The notes: generated from the sequence alone by a model not told the origin. A stretch of DNA of 64,000 nucleotides from Acetobacterium sp. KB-1 (GCF_003260995.1 NZ_CP030040.1:1649736-1713735), one strand, 5' to 3'. Positions 16,613 to 25,646 are shown, counted from the first letter of the stretch. Translations and numbers: made by a program.

Positions 16613-17551
16613 TTAGTCCCTCTTCTGGGCGACCACTCCAACCCATTCACCCATCTGCTGAACAAAAACAAGCTTGAAGTTTTCCGCTTCCAGAGCTCTT
16701 AGCACATCCCCCAGCCGATCGATGATGATTCCCGAAGAAATAAAAATACCCTTTTCTTTAAGGTAGGGTTTGATAATTCCCGACAATTCCACAATCGCCG
16801 CTGCCAGAATATTGGCCACAATCACATCGGCCTTCTCGTCAATCACATCGAGCAGGTTACCTTCGCGAATTTCAACCATACTGCCTAAATCATTGAGCTC
16901 CGCATTTTCCCGGGCAATTTTAACCGCCAGGGTATCAAAATCCACCGCCACCACTTTTTTCGCTTTCAGTTTACCTGCAATCAGCGAGAGTACCCCAGTT
17001 CCACAGCCAATATCCAGCACCACATCTCCGGGCTTGATGTACTCTTCCAATTTAATGGCACAGAGCTGGGTGGTTTCATGAGTACCGGTTCCAAAAGCCA
17101 TGCCGGGATCGATGTTAATGACAATTTCATCCTTATCCGGGACATAGTCTTCCCAGGTTGGTTTGACGACAATGCTTTTGCCCATCTTAGTGGGTTTGTA
17201 AAACTTTTTCCAGGAATTAGCCCAGTCTTCTTCTTCCACTTCTGTGATCATCATCTCACAGGCACCGGGGTCCAGACCGAAGGATGGCAGCATCTTCACT
17301 GACGCAATTAGTTTATGCACCGCTTCTTCAGTGTCTTCCACCTCGCTGAAATAGCCCCGGACAATAGAAACATTGGGATCAATTTCCAGAAGCGCTTCAT
17401 CCACAAAATTGACTTTGGGATCTTGTTGTATTAATAGCACATCCTGCAGGGTCTGAATCGCCACACCATCTGCCCCGGCATCATAAAAAGCATTGACCAC
17501 CGCTTCCTCAGCTTCCAATGTTGTTGTGATTTGAACTTCTTTCCAAAGCAT
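16613..17551 (-). CDS. prmA: Ribosomal protein L11 methyltransferase PrmA
   Basis: A 312-residue SAM-dependent enzyme that trimethylates ribosomal protein L11. An N-terminal substrate-recognition domain (residues 1-110) is followed by a Rossmann methyltransferase domain with D-P-G-M-A-F-G-T-G-T-H-E-T-T and the SAM loop D-I-G-C-G-T-G-V-L-S. Normal length. It heads the prmA-rsmE-mtaB-hinT run. In many Firmicutes dnaJ lies immediately upstream; here eutS-eutP-kinase, MOSC, rrf2 and cysK lie between. Confidence 0.94.
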   Translation of the reverse strand: MLWKEVQITTTLEAEEAVVNAFYDAGADGVAIQTLQDVLLIQQDPKVNFVDEALLEIDPNVSIVRGYFSEVEDTEEAVHKLIASVKMLPSFGLDPGACEMMITEVEEEDWANSWKKFYKPTKMGKSIVVKPTWEDYVPDKDEIVINIDPGMAFGTGTHETTQLCAIKLEEYIKPGDVVLDIGCGTGVLSLIAGKLKAKKVVAVDFDTLAVKIARENAELNDLGSMVEIREGNLLDVIDEKADVIVANILAAAIVELSGIIKPYLKEKGIFISSGIIIDRLGDVLRALEAENFKLVFVQQMGEWVGVVAQKRD

Positions 17552-17684
17552 TCCCTTACCTCCTGGTTTAATCGTTGTGGTATTATACCACTTTACCGCA
17601 TGCTTAATAATTGATCATTATAACCCATCTTGCTTATAAAAGAAATATGTTTTTCATGCTTTATCTCTAGTAACAGTTATAGTC

Positions 17685-17803
17685 GTACCGACAATTATTA
17701 CATCATGTTGTAACCGAGGGGGCAGACCCTTTGCATCGGGGCGGACAGGTTGTTAAACCTGTCCGATCCCGCAGCAAACAACAGATTAATAATTGGTCGG
17801 TAC
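17685..17803. repeat. Palindromic GTACCGAC repeat, copy B (119 bp)
   Basis: Starts GTACCGACAATTATTACATC and ends AATAATTGGTCGGTAC, with the inner hairpin CGGACAGG/CCTGTCCG as in copy A. The left arm carries extra bases between the end and the hairpin. A partial word, GTACCGACAATTTT, recurs at 17933-17946. These fill much of the 447-base gap between prmA and eutS. Confidence 0.85.
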
Positions 17804-17860
17804 GGCACAACGTGGATACAGAAATTTTTTGCCGGCTTTCTGTAAAATATCGTTAATGGA

Positions 17861-17889
17861 TGTAACGGGTTCCAGTTTAGTGCTATAAT
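17861..17889 (+). promoter_or_regulatory. Possible promoter of the eutS operon
   Basis: TATAAT at 17884-17889 with a poor -35 (TGTAAC at 17861-17866) and a 17-base spacer. It lies 110 bases before eutS, leaving a long untranslated leader. Confidence 0.4.
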
Positions 17890-17998
17890 GATCACAGTTA
17901 AATAAATACAAACTTTAAAACAAGTAATGAACCAGTACCGACAATTTTAGAAAAAATTAAATCCAAACAACCAAAATACACGAAGAAAAGGTGACACG

Positions 17999-18349
17999 AT
18001 GGAAACTGAAAAGAAGAATCGTTCCATACAAGAATACGTTCCTGGTAAACAGGTAACCCTGGCACATATTATTGCCAAGCCTAAAACAGATATCTATATT
18101 AAACTGGGTCTGGACGATGAAGCCGCCGATGCCATCGGTATCTTAACCATTACCCCCAGCGAAGCCGCCATTATCGCCGCTGACGCCGCAACGAAAGCCG
18201 CCCCAGTCGAAATCGGTTTTCTGGACCGTTTCAGTGGTTCACTTGTAATCACCGGTCGGGTTAGTGATGTCAAAGCTGCCGTTTCTGAAATCCTCAATAC
18301 TCTTAACCATATTTTAGGATTCGACATTCCTAAAATCACCTACTCCTGA
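17999..18349 (+). CDS. eutS: Microcompartment shell protein, EutS/PduU type
   Basis: A 116-residue BMC-domain protein. The N-terminal [19 protein letters not shown] is the hallmark of circularly permuted EutS/PduU shell hexamers, where it forms a beta-barrel plug over the pore. The BMC core follows: [24 protein letters not shown]-containing helix and a final strand [12 protein letters not shown]. Start ATG has an AAGGTGA box. It is first of three plus-strand genes. No other shell genes are in the window, so it would join shells made elsewhere, or form an unusual minimal assembly. Confidence 0.92.
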   Translation: METEKKNRSIQEYVPGKQVTLAHIIAKPKTDIYIKLGLDDEAADAIGILTITPSEAAIIAADAATKAAPVEIGFLDRFSGSLVITGRVSDVKAAVSEILNTLNHILGFDIPKITYS

Positions 18350-18352
18350 TAG

Positions 18353-18820
18353 ATGGCCAATAATCGAAAACGGGTGGCCTTAATCGGAAAAATCGGCAGC
18401 GGCAAAACCACCTTGATGCAACGGCTAAATGAAGAAGAACTTAAATATTCCAAGACCCAAATGGTCAGTTACTATGACGATTTCATTGATACCCCTGGGG
18501 AGTTTATCGAACTCCCATTTTTTTCACGTCAGGCCATAAATATTACCATGGACGCCGGACTGGTGATCCTGGTTTGTTCCTGTATGGATTCCCAGAATGC
18601 CTTTCCACCCAATTTTATCCATACCTATAACATTCCCTCGATTGGCGTGATCACAAAAACAGATCTCCCCGAATGCAATATTAAACGGAGCCGCAATCTT
18701 CTTATTTATGCCGGTATCAATCCTAAACACATCTATGTGGTCAGTGCCTATAGTGGCGAAGGAATCCCGGAATTAGAAGCTACCATCCATCATTATATGG
18801 AACCCCACCGCAATAAGTAA
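18353..18820 (+). CDS. eutP: EutP/PduV-family GTPase
   Basis: A 155-residue Ras-like P-loop protein. Seen: Walker A G-K-I-G-S-G-K-T (12-19), switch II D-T-P-G-E-F (46-51), and the guanine motif T-K-T-D (101-104), followed by V-S-A-Y-S-G-E-G-I. EutP/PduV proteins accompany ethanolamine and propanediol microcompartments; PduV has been tied to compartment positioning and EutP reported to have acetate kinase activity. The ATG is three bases after the eutS stop, so the two are co-transcribed. Confidence 0.9.
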   Translation: MANNRKRVALIGKIGSGKTTLMQRLNEEELKYSKTQMVSYYDDFIDTPGEFIELPFFSRQAINITMDAGLVILVCSCMDSQNAFPPNFIHTYNIPSIGVITKTDLPECNIKRSRNLLIYAGINPKHIYVVSAYSGEGIPELEATIHHYMEPHRNK

Positions 18821-18832
18821 GGAAGTGAAAAA

Positions 18833-20089
18833 ATGACCTATGACAGCTATGGCAATTTAACAGTGGCAGGCGTTGCCAACTACCTTAAAGAAAAAAACAT
18901 CTTTCCAACCGATGCCAACCTTACCGTGGTCGATTTACACGCCGTAAAAGAAAGCATTGAAGGATTTGTTAACTTAATCTATCATGTCTACGACCAGTCG
19001 GGAAAATCAGTGATCATGAAACAAATGCTCTCCATGCCCCGGTTTCGGATTGAGGACGAAAAAAATAATACCGTGGAAGAAGCTGATGGCGATGGCTGGA
19101 CCCTGGATCTGGGTCGGATGCGCTCGGAAATAGCCACCCTTATTTTTTGGAACTCGGTCTATCCCGGCATCAGTCCTGAAATTTATCTCTTTGACGAACC
19201 CAACCGGATCATTGTTATGGAGGATTTAATGGATTTGAGTTTGCTCCGTTTTGAGCTCTGCCGGATGGTTAAACACGGACATTTTACTGCTAAGATTGGC
19301 GCATTTTTTGCCCGCAATCTTTTTTTCTCCTCCAATTTACATCTCACCAACTATAAAAAATCTGAAGTTGAACGGTTTTTTATAAATCCGGAATACACAG
19401 CCCTGGCCCCCTTTCTTTTTCGGGAAAACATCGGTGTTTCCTGGGAACGGGAGATGATTCCCGGCACGGATGAAAAAAGAGCCTTACTGGTGGATAATCC
19501 TCAAATTCAGGCCGAATTCAAACGTTTGGAAAACAAATTCCTAAATGATAAGGAATGTCTGATTCATACCGACCTTCACAGTTCCAACATCATGATCAGC
19601 TTTGACGACGTCCGCATCATCGATGGAGAATTTGCCGGTTTTGGTCCGCTGGCCCAGGATTTTGGCCGACTCACTGCCAGCTTAACCCTGAACTATGTTT
19701 CCTGGTTTGGTGATGAGTCCCGGACAACCGCTGAAAAAAACGATTTCCAGGCCTACCTGTTGACCACCATCACTGATCTGTATACCACCTTTCAAAATGA
19801 ATTCCGCCAGCTGGTGGAAGCCCATCGGGAGGAAAGCTACAGCTTAAAAAATCTGGATGTAGATGCTTATCTCATTGATCAGCTGCAAAATGCCTTGTCA
19901 TACACGGGGGTCAATGTCCTATCCCGACTGGCTAACCGCGGCATCTGCTATGACCTGCTCAGGCTTCCTGAAGCAAACCGTTTAGTCCCCTCACTTCTGG
20001 GCCTGGACATTTCCAGAGAGCTGATGCAAAACCAAAAAAAGTATACCCACATAAAAGAATATACCCTGTTACTAAAAAACCTGGCTTAA
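18833..20089 (+). CDS. Methylthioribose-kinase-like (MtnK-type) sugar kinase
   Basis: A 418-residue kinase of the choline-kinase/APH fold. Features: Lys63 in I-M-K-Q, T-L-D-L-G-R-M-R-S-E-I-A near 91-101, the brace I-V-M-E-D-L-M-D (127-134), catalytic loop I-H-T-D-L-H-S-S-N-I-M (Asp247), and metal site I-I-D-G-E-F-A-G-F-G-P (Asp264), which resembles the D-P-E-F-A-F-Y-G-P of MtnK. MtnK phosphorylates 5-methylthioribose at C1; relatives act on 5-deoxyribose. It follows eutP by 12 bases with a GGAAGTG site, and a terminator follows, making a tight eutS-eutP-kinase operon. Substrate is inferred from similarity only. Confidence 0.72.
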   Translation: MTYDSYGNLTVAGVANYLKEKNIFPTDANLTVVDLHAVKESIEGFVNLIYHVYDQSGKSVIMKQMLSMPRFRIEDEKNNTVEEADGDGWTLDLGRMRSEIATLIFWNSVYPGISPEIYLFDEPNRIIVMEDLMDLSLLRFELCRMVKHGHFTAKIGAFFARNLFFSSNLHLTNYKKSEVERFFINPEYTALAPFLFRENIGVSWEREMIPGTDEKRALLVDNPQIQAEFKRLENKFLNDKECLIHTDLHSSNIMISFDDVRIIDGEFAGFGPLAQDFGRLTASLTLNYVSWFGDESRTTAEKNDFQAYLLTTITDLYTTFQNEFRQLVEAHREESYSLKNLDVDAYLIDQLQNALSYTGVNVLSRLANRGICYDLLRLPEANRLVPSLLGLDISRELMQNQKKYTHIKEYTLLLKNLA

Positions 20090-20096
20090 CAACACG

Positions 20097-20136
20097 AAAT
20101 ACCGCTGATTTTATATATGAAATCAGCGGTATTTTG
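20097..20136 (+). terminator. Terminator of the eutS-eutP-kinase operon
   Basis: 15-bp perfect stem AAATACCGCTGATTT / AAATCAGCGGTATTT (20097-20111 and 20120-20134) followed by TT, eight bases after the stop codon. Confidence 0.88.
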
Positions 20137-20209
20137 TGTAAATATATTTTCTATTTTAGGCGGATATACCATGACCATAAATTCACAATGCCATAATCGT
20201 GTTCATGTA

Positions 20210-20650
20210 TTATTTTATGACCGTAACAAAGTCACCTTCTTTAATATAGCCACCTTCGATCACGGCCGTAAAAACAACTTCATTGGCCAATATACATTTT
20301 CCGTCTTGATCCGCTATTTCACAGCCAAAACATTTTTTGCCAATCTGAGTTATTTCCTGAAGCGTTTCCCCAATCTTAACCTGAGTACCCAGTGGCAATT
20401 TAAACAGCTTGATGTCTGCGGTTGTAATATTTTGTTTAAACCGCCTGGTACATAAACCAGCCCCGTCGGCCTCTTTTAATTGTTCAATGCTGCTAAGCCC
20501 AAACAAACAGACCTGTCGTCGATCGCGACCGCCGTGACTATCGCCTTCGAGTCCGAACCCCGCAATAAAAAGCGCTGGCTGATCCAGGCGAATCTGCTCA
20601 CCCTTTTCGATACTTTGATAAATCGCTGTAACCTTTCCCACCGGTGCCAC
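20210..20650 (-). CDS. MOSC-domain protein
   Basis: A 146-residue stand-alone MOSC domain (molybdenum-cofactor sulfurase C-terminal). Seen: G-L-E-G-D-S-H-G-G-R-D-R-R-Q-V, then C-T-R-R-F-K-Q-N-I-T-T, and the conserved I-G-K-K-C-F-G-C with the sulfur-carrying Cys. Small MOSC proteins are thought to handle sulfur for metal cofactors; here the neighbours are a Rrf2 regulator and cysteine synthase, consistent with sulfur traffic. The start is a GTG with GGGAG close by; a second GTG three codons later is an alternative. The upstream rrf2 stop is 40 bases away. Confidence 0.82.
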   Translation of the reverse strand: MAPVGKVTAIYQSIEKGEQIRLDQPALFIAGFGLEGDSHGGRDRRQVCLFGLSSIEQLKEADGAGLCTRRFKQNITTADIKLFKLPLGTQVKIGETLQEITQIGKKCFGCEIADQDGKCILANEVVFTAVIEGGYIKEGDFVTVIK

Positions 20651-20690
20651 CTACTCCCATCACTTTCTCTTAACATTATTCCCGTTATTT

Positions 20691-21125
20691 CTAAATAAAA
20701 TACTCGCAATTGCCTTTTTCATGATAAGACTTTACCAAGTCGGCCAGGGTGATATTATCCACCACATTTTCAATCGCATCTTTGATTTGCCGCCAGACAT
20801 CAACCGTAACACAGCGATCCGCGCGATCACAGCTACCCGGCTCATCCAAGCAGGCCACCGGGGACAACTCCCCTTCCATCAGTCGTAAAATCATCCCAAC
20901 GGTATATTCTGCCGGCGGATTGGCCAGTTGGTAACCCCCTTGTGATCCCCGGACACTTCTCACAAAGCCCGCTCTTGAAATCTGGGTGATAATCTGCTCT
21001 AAATATTTCTCTGAAATCTCCTGACGCTCAGCAATCCGTTTGATGGGAATGTATTCCCCGGTATTGTTAATCGCCAGGTCCAGCATTAGGCGCAGGGCAT
21101 ATCGTCCTTTTGTTGATATTTTCAT
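20691..21125 (-). CDS. Rrf2-family regulator (CymR/IscR type)
   Basis: A 144-residue winged-helix regulator: [18 protein letters not shown] at the start, G-G-Y-Q-L-A in the wing, and three Cys (92, 99, 105) arranged C-x6-C-x5-C as in the cluster-binding loop of IscR-type proteins. Its ATG overlaps the cysK stop (ATGA), so it is co-translated with cysteine synthase, as in CymR systems where CysK binds the regulator to signal cysteine supply. The Cys triad leaves open an iron-sulfur-sensing role. An inverted repeat at the cysK promoter is a candidate target. Confidence 0.85.
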   Translation of the reverse strand: MKISTKGRYALRLMLDLAINNTGEYIPIKRIAERQEISEKYLEQIITQISRAGFVRSVRGSQGGYQLANPPAEYTVGMILRLMEGELSPVACLDEPGSCDRADRCVTVDVWRQIKDAIENVVDNITLADLVKSYHEKGNCEYFI

Positions 21126-22054
21126 AACGCGTATAAACCCGTTGACAGATAGCGTTCGCCCGTATCCGGCAACAGCACCACGATGGTTTTTCCCTTGTTT
21201 TCAGGGCGTTTTGCCAGTTCTATGGCGGCATACAAGGCCGCTCCAGAAGAAATTCCGACCAGCAGCCCTTCATTTTGGGCAACGTTTCTCGCTATTTTAA
21301 AAGCATTGTCGTTGCTGACCGCAATAATTTCATCATAAACAGCCGTATTTAAAACCCCGGGCACGAAACCAGCCCCAATCCCCTGAATCTTATGAGGTCC
21401 CGGACTGCCACCGGAAAGTACCGGCGAAGCCTCTGGTTCAACCGCAACAATTTGAACTCCGGGTTTCTTTTCTTTTAATACTTCTCCGACTCCGGTAATG
21501 GTTCCGCCGGTGCCAATGCCAGCCACAAAAATATCAACTTCGCCATCGGTATCATTCCAAATTTCAATGGCCGTGGTTTGACGGTGAATTTCTGGATTGG
21601 CGGGATTATCAAACTGCTGGGGAATAAAAGCGTTGGGAATGGTTTCTGCCAATTCAGTGGCTTTAGCAATGGCGCCTTTCATTCCGGTTGCCCCTGGTGT
21701 CAGTACCAACTCTGCCCCAAGTGCCGAAAGCAGATTACGACGTTCCACGCTCATGGTTTCCGGCATCGTTAAAATAAGACGATACCCCTTGGCGGCCGCC
21801 ACAAAAGCCAGCCCAACCCCGGTGTTACCGCTGGTTGGTTCAATAATCACGGTACCTTCTTTAATTAGCCCGGCTTTTTCGCCGGCTTCAATCATCGCAA
21901 ACCCAATCCGGTCTTTCACTGAAGATAACGGATTAAAATATTCCAGCTTAGCGATCAGCTTAGCTTCCAGCTCCAGGCTTTTTTCATAGTTCGACAATTC
22001 CAATAAGGGTGTATTTCCAATTAAATCGGTTAGATTTTTTGCAATTTTAGACAT
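21122..22054 (-). CDS. cysK: Cysteine synthase (O-acetylserine sulfhydrylase)
   Basis: A 310-residue PLP enzyme making cysteine from O-acetylserine and sulfide. Seen: PLP Lys47 in S-S-V-K-D-R, P-T-S-G-N-T-G binding the substrate carboxylate, the phosphate cup G-T-G-G-T-I-T-G, and the C-terminal [11 protein letters not shown] motif. Length and motifs are typical of CysK. It is first in a cysK-rrf2 operon with a consensus promoter upstream; MOSC follows and may be included. No serine acetyltransferase is adjacent. Confidence 0.93.
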   Translation of the reverse strand: MSKIAKNLTDLIGNTPLLELSNYEKSLELEAKLIAKLEYFNPLSSVKDRIGFAMIEAGEKAGLIKEGTVIIEPTSGNTGVGLAFVAAAKGYRLILTMPETMSVERRNLLSALGAELVLTPGATGMKGAIAKATELAETIPNAFIPQQFDNPANPEIHRQTTAIEIWNDTDGEVDIFVAGIGTGGTITGVGEVLKEKKPGVQIVAVEPEASPVLSGGSPGPHKIQGIGAGFVPGVLNTAVYDEIIAVSNDNAFKIARNVAQNEGLLVGISSGAALYAAIELAKRPENKGKTIVVLLPDTGERYLSTGLYAL

Positions 22055-22121
22055 CTTCTTACCTCACATTATCCTTAAAATTATAATTCAATTAATATTT
22101 CCGAACACGGCTTGCTTAATT

Positions 22122-22138
22122 CATATCATTTCGATATG
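22122..22138 (-). promoter_or_regulatory. Candidate Rrf2/CymR operator at cysK
   Basis: Inverted repeat CATATC-ATTTC-GATATG just downstream of the -10 box, near the start of the transcript. The position suits repression by the Rrf2 protein of the operon. Binding is inferred. Confidence 0.5.
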
Positions 22139-22151
22139 TTTTGGTAGGTTC

Positions 22152-22180
22152 ATTATATGCCTCATGCTTTTCTTTGTCAA
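22152..22180 (-). promoter_or_regulatory. Consensus sigma-A promoter of cysK
   Basis: Minus-strand TTGACA (22180-22175), 17-base spacer, TATAAT (22157-22152). The -35 begins six bases from the dnaJ terminator stem. Confidence 0.85.
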
Positions 22181-22185
22181 CTAAA

Positions 22186-22209
22186 AAATGCCGGATTTCT
22201 CCGGCATTT
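22186..22209 (-). terminator. Terminator after dnaJ
   Basis: 10-bp stem AAATGCCGGA/TCCGGCATTT (22186-22195 and 22200-22209) with T-rich sequence on the minus strand. Confidence 0.85.
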
Positions 22210-22234
22210 AAAACTTTATACTAACCTAAAACGA

Positions 22235-23407
22235 TCAGGCATCTTTTTTAGGATGACTTTCCTTCGCCTCAGCTTCTACGCGAGACCAGAAACGCTTGCC
22301 TTCAGGGTGAGCATCTTCTCCCGCAACCTTGGCATACTCATTTAAGGCATGGCGCTGTTCACGGCTAAGTTTACGTGGCACTTCCACCTTGATGGTAATA
22401 AACTGATCGCCCCGACCACGACCATTGACGTTGGGGACCCCTTTTCCTTTTAATCGGAAAACCTTGCCGTTTTGAGTGCCTTCTGGTATTTTAAGCTTGA
22501 TCTTGCTGTCAATGGTAGGCACTACAATGCTGTCTCCCATAGCCGCCTGGGCATAGGTAATTGGTAGTTCATAGTAAATGTCATCGTCGCTCCGTTTAAA
22601 CAACGGATCTTCCCGAACACTGATATAAACAAGCAAATCGCCCGTGCTACCATGGTTTGGCCCGGCATTACCCTGACCTCTTAGTGGTAGAATCGAGCCG
22701 TCGTATACACCGGCTGGGATCTTGATGCTGATGGTGCGTTCCTTGGATTCAAGGCCAGATCCATGACAGGTCGGACAGGGTTTATCAATGATTTTTCCCT
22801 CACCATGGCACTTGTCGCAGGTGTGAACCTGTTGAACCGTTCCAAAAGGTGTTTGCTGCCGTACATAAACCTGACCAGAGCCGCCACATTGATCACATGT
22901 TTTTGACGTTGAACCTTTTTCAGCCCCGGTGCCACCACAGGTTCCACATTCTTCGTTACGTTTGATTTTAATCTTCTTTTCAACACCAAAAACAGCCTCA
23001 TGGAAGGACAGATTGATATTGATCTTCATGTCCGACCCACGGTTGGAACGACGACCGCCCCGACTGCCACTAAATCCGCCGCCGCCGCCAAAGGCACTGA
23101 AAATATCGCCAAAGATATCTTCAAAACCGCCAAAGCCACCGCCACTATAACCACCGCCGCCGTAACCGCCGGCACTGGGGTCAACCCCTGCATGACCATA
23201 TTGATCATAACGAGATTTTTTTTCCTCGTCGCTTAAAATTTCATAGGCTTCATTCGCTTCTTTGAATTTTTCTTCAGCAACACTATCCCCCGGATTCTTA
23301 TCCGGATGGAACTCCATGGCCTTTTTTCGATAGGCTTTTTTTATCTCATCCGGGCTGGAATCTTTACCGACCCCAAGCACCTCATAGTAATCTCTTTTTT
23401 CACTCAT
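22235..23407 (-). CDS. dnaJ: Chaperone protein DnaJ
   Basis: A 390-residue full-length DnaJ (Hsp40), co-chaperone that stimulates DnaK ATPase. J domain at residues 4-70 with H-P-D-K; Gly/Phe-rich linker at 75-130; zinc region with four C-x-x-C-x-G-x-G repeats ([32 protein letters not shown]); then the two substrate-binding beta domains. The start at 23407 has AGAGGTGA upstream; the frame opens four codons earlier. It is separated from dnaK by a terminator and a palindromic repeat, so it may have its own promoter. Confidence 0.96.
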   Translation of the reverse strand: MSEKRDYYEVLGVGKDSSPDEIKKAYRKKAMEFHPDKNPGDSVAEEKFKEANEAYEILSDEEKKSRYDQYGHAGVDPSAGGYGGGGYSGGGFGGFEDIFGDIFSAFGGGGGFSGSRGGRRSNRGSDMKININLSFHEAVFGVEKKIKIKRNEECGTCGGTGAEKGSTSKTCDQCGGSGQVYVRQQTPFGTVQQVHTCDKCHGEGKIIDKPCPTCHGSGLESKERTISIKIPAGVYDGSILPLRGQGNAGPNHGSTGDLLVYISVREDPLFKRSDDDIYYELPITYAQAAMGDSIVVPTIDSKIKLKIPEGTQNGKVFRLKGKGVPNVNGRGRGDQFITIKVEVPRKLSREQRHALNEYAKVAGEDAHPEGKRFWSRVEAEAKESHPKKDA

Positions 23408-23540
23408 AAATACTCTCACCTCTTTTGAATCCTAAACACCAACTAACCAACTACTAATTATACCTTTTTGAAGCAACGTGTCAAAGCCTTTTTTCGTAGA
23501 GCGTGGTATTCCCAAAAGTTGGAAACAAACCTTAATATTA

Positions 23541-23638
23541 GTACCGACCAATTGTTAATCTGTTGTTCGCCGCGGAATCGGACAGGCGATGCCGTGTCCG
23601 CTCCGATGCGTACAACATGATGTAACAATTGTCGGTAC
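23541..23638. repeat. Palindromic GTACCGAC repeat, copy C (98 bp, inverted)
   Basis: Inverted relative to copies A and B. Ends GTACCGACCAATTGTTAATC and TGTAACAATTGTCGGTAC; the central stem has the same GGACA...TGTCC design with a changed loop. It is the shortest copy and probably the core form. It lies between dnaJ and dnaK. Confidence 0.85.
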
Positions 23639-23649
23639 GGCACACCAAA

Positions 23650-23766
23650 CCCACATGGCTCGTTGCCTCCACGAAACTTTTCAAAACGCTCACCCGCGTT
23701 TTGAGCCGTTCGCGGGCAGTCGCCAAATGTGAGCAAGCTCCCACATGGCTCGTTGCCTCCACGAAA
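23650..23766. repeat. 27-bp direct repeats and segment shared with palindrome A
   Basis: The 27 bases at 23650-23676 recur exactly at 23740-23766 (CCCACATGGCTCGTTGCCTC and the next seven). The reverse complement of 23712-23757 shares GGCAACGAGCCA, AGCTTGCT and GGCGACTGCCCGCG, in the same order, with 13214-13261 inside palindrome A. This fills the rest of the 409-base dnaJ-dnaK gap. Confidence 0.75.
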
Positions 23767-23791
23767 AAGAGTGGCAGCCTTGGCTGCCACT
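23764..23791 (-). terminator. Terminator after dnaK
   Basis: 10-bp stem AGTGGCAGCC/GGCTGCCACT (23770-23779 and 23782-23791) with a two-base loop, followed by CTTTTTC on the minus strand. Confidence 0.75.
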
Positions 23792-23816
23792 GGTTATTGC
23801 CGGTTACAGGCAAATC

Positions 23817-25646
23817 TTACTCTTTTACTTCCTCATATTCAGCATCGACAACATCATCATCATCACCTTGATCAGACGATTCTTGCTCGTCTGGGGCCTG
23901 TTGGGCTGCTGCTTCTTCATACATTTTCTGAGCCAGTGGATAGAAGGCTTCATTTAAAGCTTCGGTAGCCTTGGTAATGGCTTCCACATCTTCGCCTTCG
24001 CTGGCTGTTTTTAGTTCTGCCATGGCTGCTTCAACCTTGGCCTTATCTTCTTCTGAAATCTTGCCTTCCATTTCTTTTAATGACTGTTCGGTCTGGTAAA
24101 GGGTGGAATCAGCAACGTTTTTCGCTTCGATTAAAGCTTTAACGCGTTTATCTTCTTCAGCATGTTGTTCTGCCTCTTTAACGGCTTTATCAATCTCATC
24201 ATCACTCATATTCGTGGTGGATTTAATCACGACGTTCTGAGACTTCCCGGTTCCCATATCCTTAGCAGATACATTAACAATCCCATTGGCATCAATATCA
24301 AAGGTTACCTCGATTTGTGGAATACCACGACGTGCGGATGGAATACCTGTTAATTGGAATCGACCCAAGGTTTTATTATCCTTGGACATTTCGCGTTCAC
24401 CTTGTAAAACATGGATATCAACAGCGGTCTGATTATCAGCTGCGGTCGAGAAGGTCTGACTTTTCTTGGTTGGGATGGTGGTATTACGGTCGATTAATCG
24501 GGTAAATACACCGCCCAGGGTTTCAATCCCCAGTGATAATGGCGTTACATCAAGGAGTAATACATCATGGACTTCACCAGCTAATACACCAGCCTGGATC
24601 GCTGCTCCAATCGCAACACATTCATCCGGATTAATTCCTTTATACGCATCTTCACCGGTAATATTTTTAACTGCATCCTGTACTGCCGGTGTTCTTGTGG
24701 AACCACCAACCAGGATTACCTTGTCCAACTCATTCTTGGAAAGACCGGCATCCTTCATGGCTTTTTCAACTGGTCCGATGGTACTCTTCACCAGGTCAGA
24801 AGTTAATTCATCAAATTTAGCGCGGGTCAGCGATAATTCCAAATGCTGTGGACCTTCTGCCGTTGCCGTAATAAATGGTAAATTAATGTCTGATTTCATA
24901 ACCGTTGATAATTCGATTTTAGCTTTTTCAGCCGCTTCTTTAAGTCTCTGAAGGGCCATTTTATCATTTTTAAGATCAAGTCCGTGGGTTTTCTTAAACT
25001 CTGCTGCCATCCAATCGATGATTTTCTGGTCAAAGTCATCACCACCTAAATGATTATTCCCATTGGTTGATTTAACTTCGAAAACGCCATCGCCAAGTTC
25101 CAGAATTGATACATCAAAGGTTCCGCCCCCAAGGTCATAAACCATGATCTTATCATTGGCATCTTTGTCTAAGCCATAGGCTAAAGCGGCTGCAGTTGGT
25201 TCATTGATAATTCTTAAAACTTCCAGCCCGGCAATCCGACCAGCATCTTTGGTCGCTTGTCTTTGGGCATCACTGAAGTACGCTGGTACCGTAATAACTG
25301 CTTTTGTAACCGTTTCTCCCAGATAAGCTTCAGCATCTGCTTTTAATTTTTGCAGAATCATCGCTGAAATTTCCTGAGGGGTATAACTTTTATCATCAAC
25401 TGTTACTTTTTTATCGGTGCCCATATCGCGTTTAATTGATGAAATGGTGCGGTCCGGATTCGTAACGGCTTGTCGTTTGGCAACCTGTCCAACTAATCGT
25501 TCGCCATCTTTGGCAAAAGCAACAACCGATGGGGTCGTTCTGTTTCCTTCTGCGTTAGGGATAACGACGGCTTCACCGCCTTCTAAAACGGCAACACACG
25601 AATTTGTGGTCCCTAAGTCAATCCCGATAATTTTTTCTTTACTCAT
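23817..25646 (-). CDS. dnaK: Chaperone protein DnaK (Hsp70)
   Basis: A 609-residue Hsp70. The ATPase domain starts [14 protein letters not shown] and includes [13 protein letters not shown] and [10 protein letters not shown]; the substrate-binding domain begins at about residue 365 with [14 protein letters not shown]; a helical lid and an acidic Asp/Glu-rich tail ([13 protein letters not shown]) follow. AGGAGG lies before the ATG. It works with DnaJ and GrpE encoded beside it, in the order hrcA-grpE-dnaK under the CIRCE-controlled promoter. Confidence 0.98.
   Translation of the reverse strand: MSKEKIIGIDLGTTNSCVAVLEGGEAVVIPNAEGNRTTPSVVAFAKDGERLVGQVAKRQAVTNPDRTISSIKRDMGTDKKVTVDDKSYTPQEISAMILQKLKADAEAYLGETVTKAVITVPAYFSDAQRQATKDAGRIAGLEVLRIINEPTAAALAYGLDKDANDKIMVYDLGGGTFDVSILELGDGVFEVKSTNGNNHLGGDDFDQKIIDWMAAEFKKTHGLDLKNDKMALQRLKEAAEKAKIELSTVMKSDINLPFITATAEGPQHLELSLTRAKFDELTSDLVKSTIGPVEKAMKDAGLSKNELDKVILVGGSTRTPAVQDAVKNITGEDAYKGINPDECVAIGAAIQAGVLAGEVHDVLLLDVTPLSLGIETLGGVFTRLIDRNTTIPTKKSQTFSTAADNQTAVDIHVLQGEREMSKDNKTLGRFQLTGIPSARRGIPQIEVTFDIDANGIVNVSAKDMGTGKSQNVVIKSTTNMSDDEIDKAVKEAEQHAEEDKRVKALIEAKNVADSTLYQTEQSLKEMEGKISEEDKAKVEAAMAELKTASEGEDVEAITKATEALNEAFYPLAQKMYEEAAAQQAPDEQESSDQGDDDDVVDAEYEEVKE

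Noticed and set aside
20117-20455. Plus-strand frame after the kinase gene
   Set aside because: It starts inside the operon terminator and lies antisense to the MOSC gene; no ribosome-binding site.
23458-23968. Short frames in the dnaJ-dnaK gap
   Set aside because: These fall in palindrome C and the 27-bp direct repeats, or antisense to dnaK; no conserved product.
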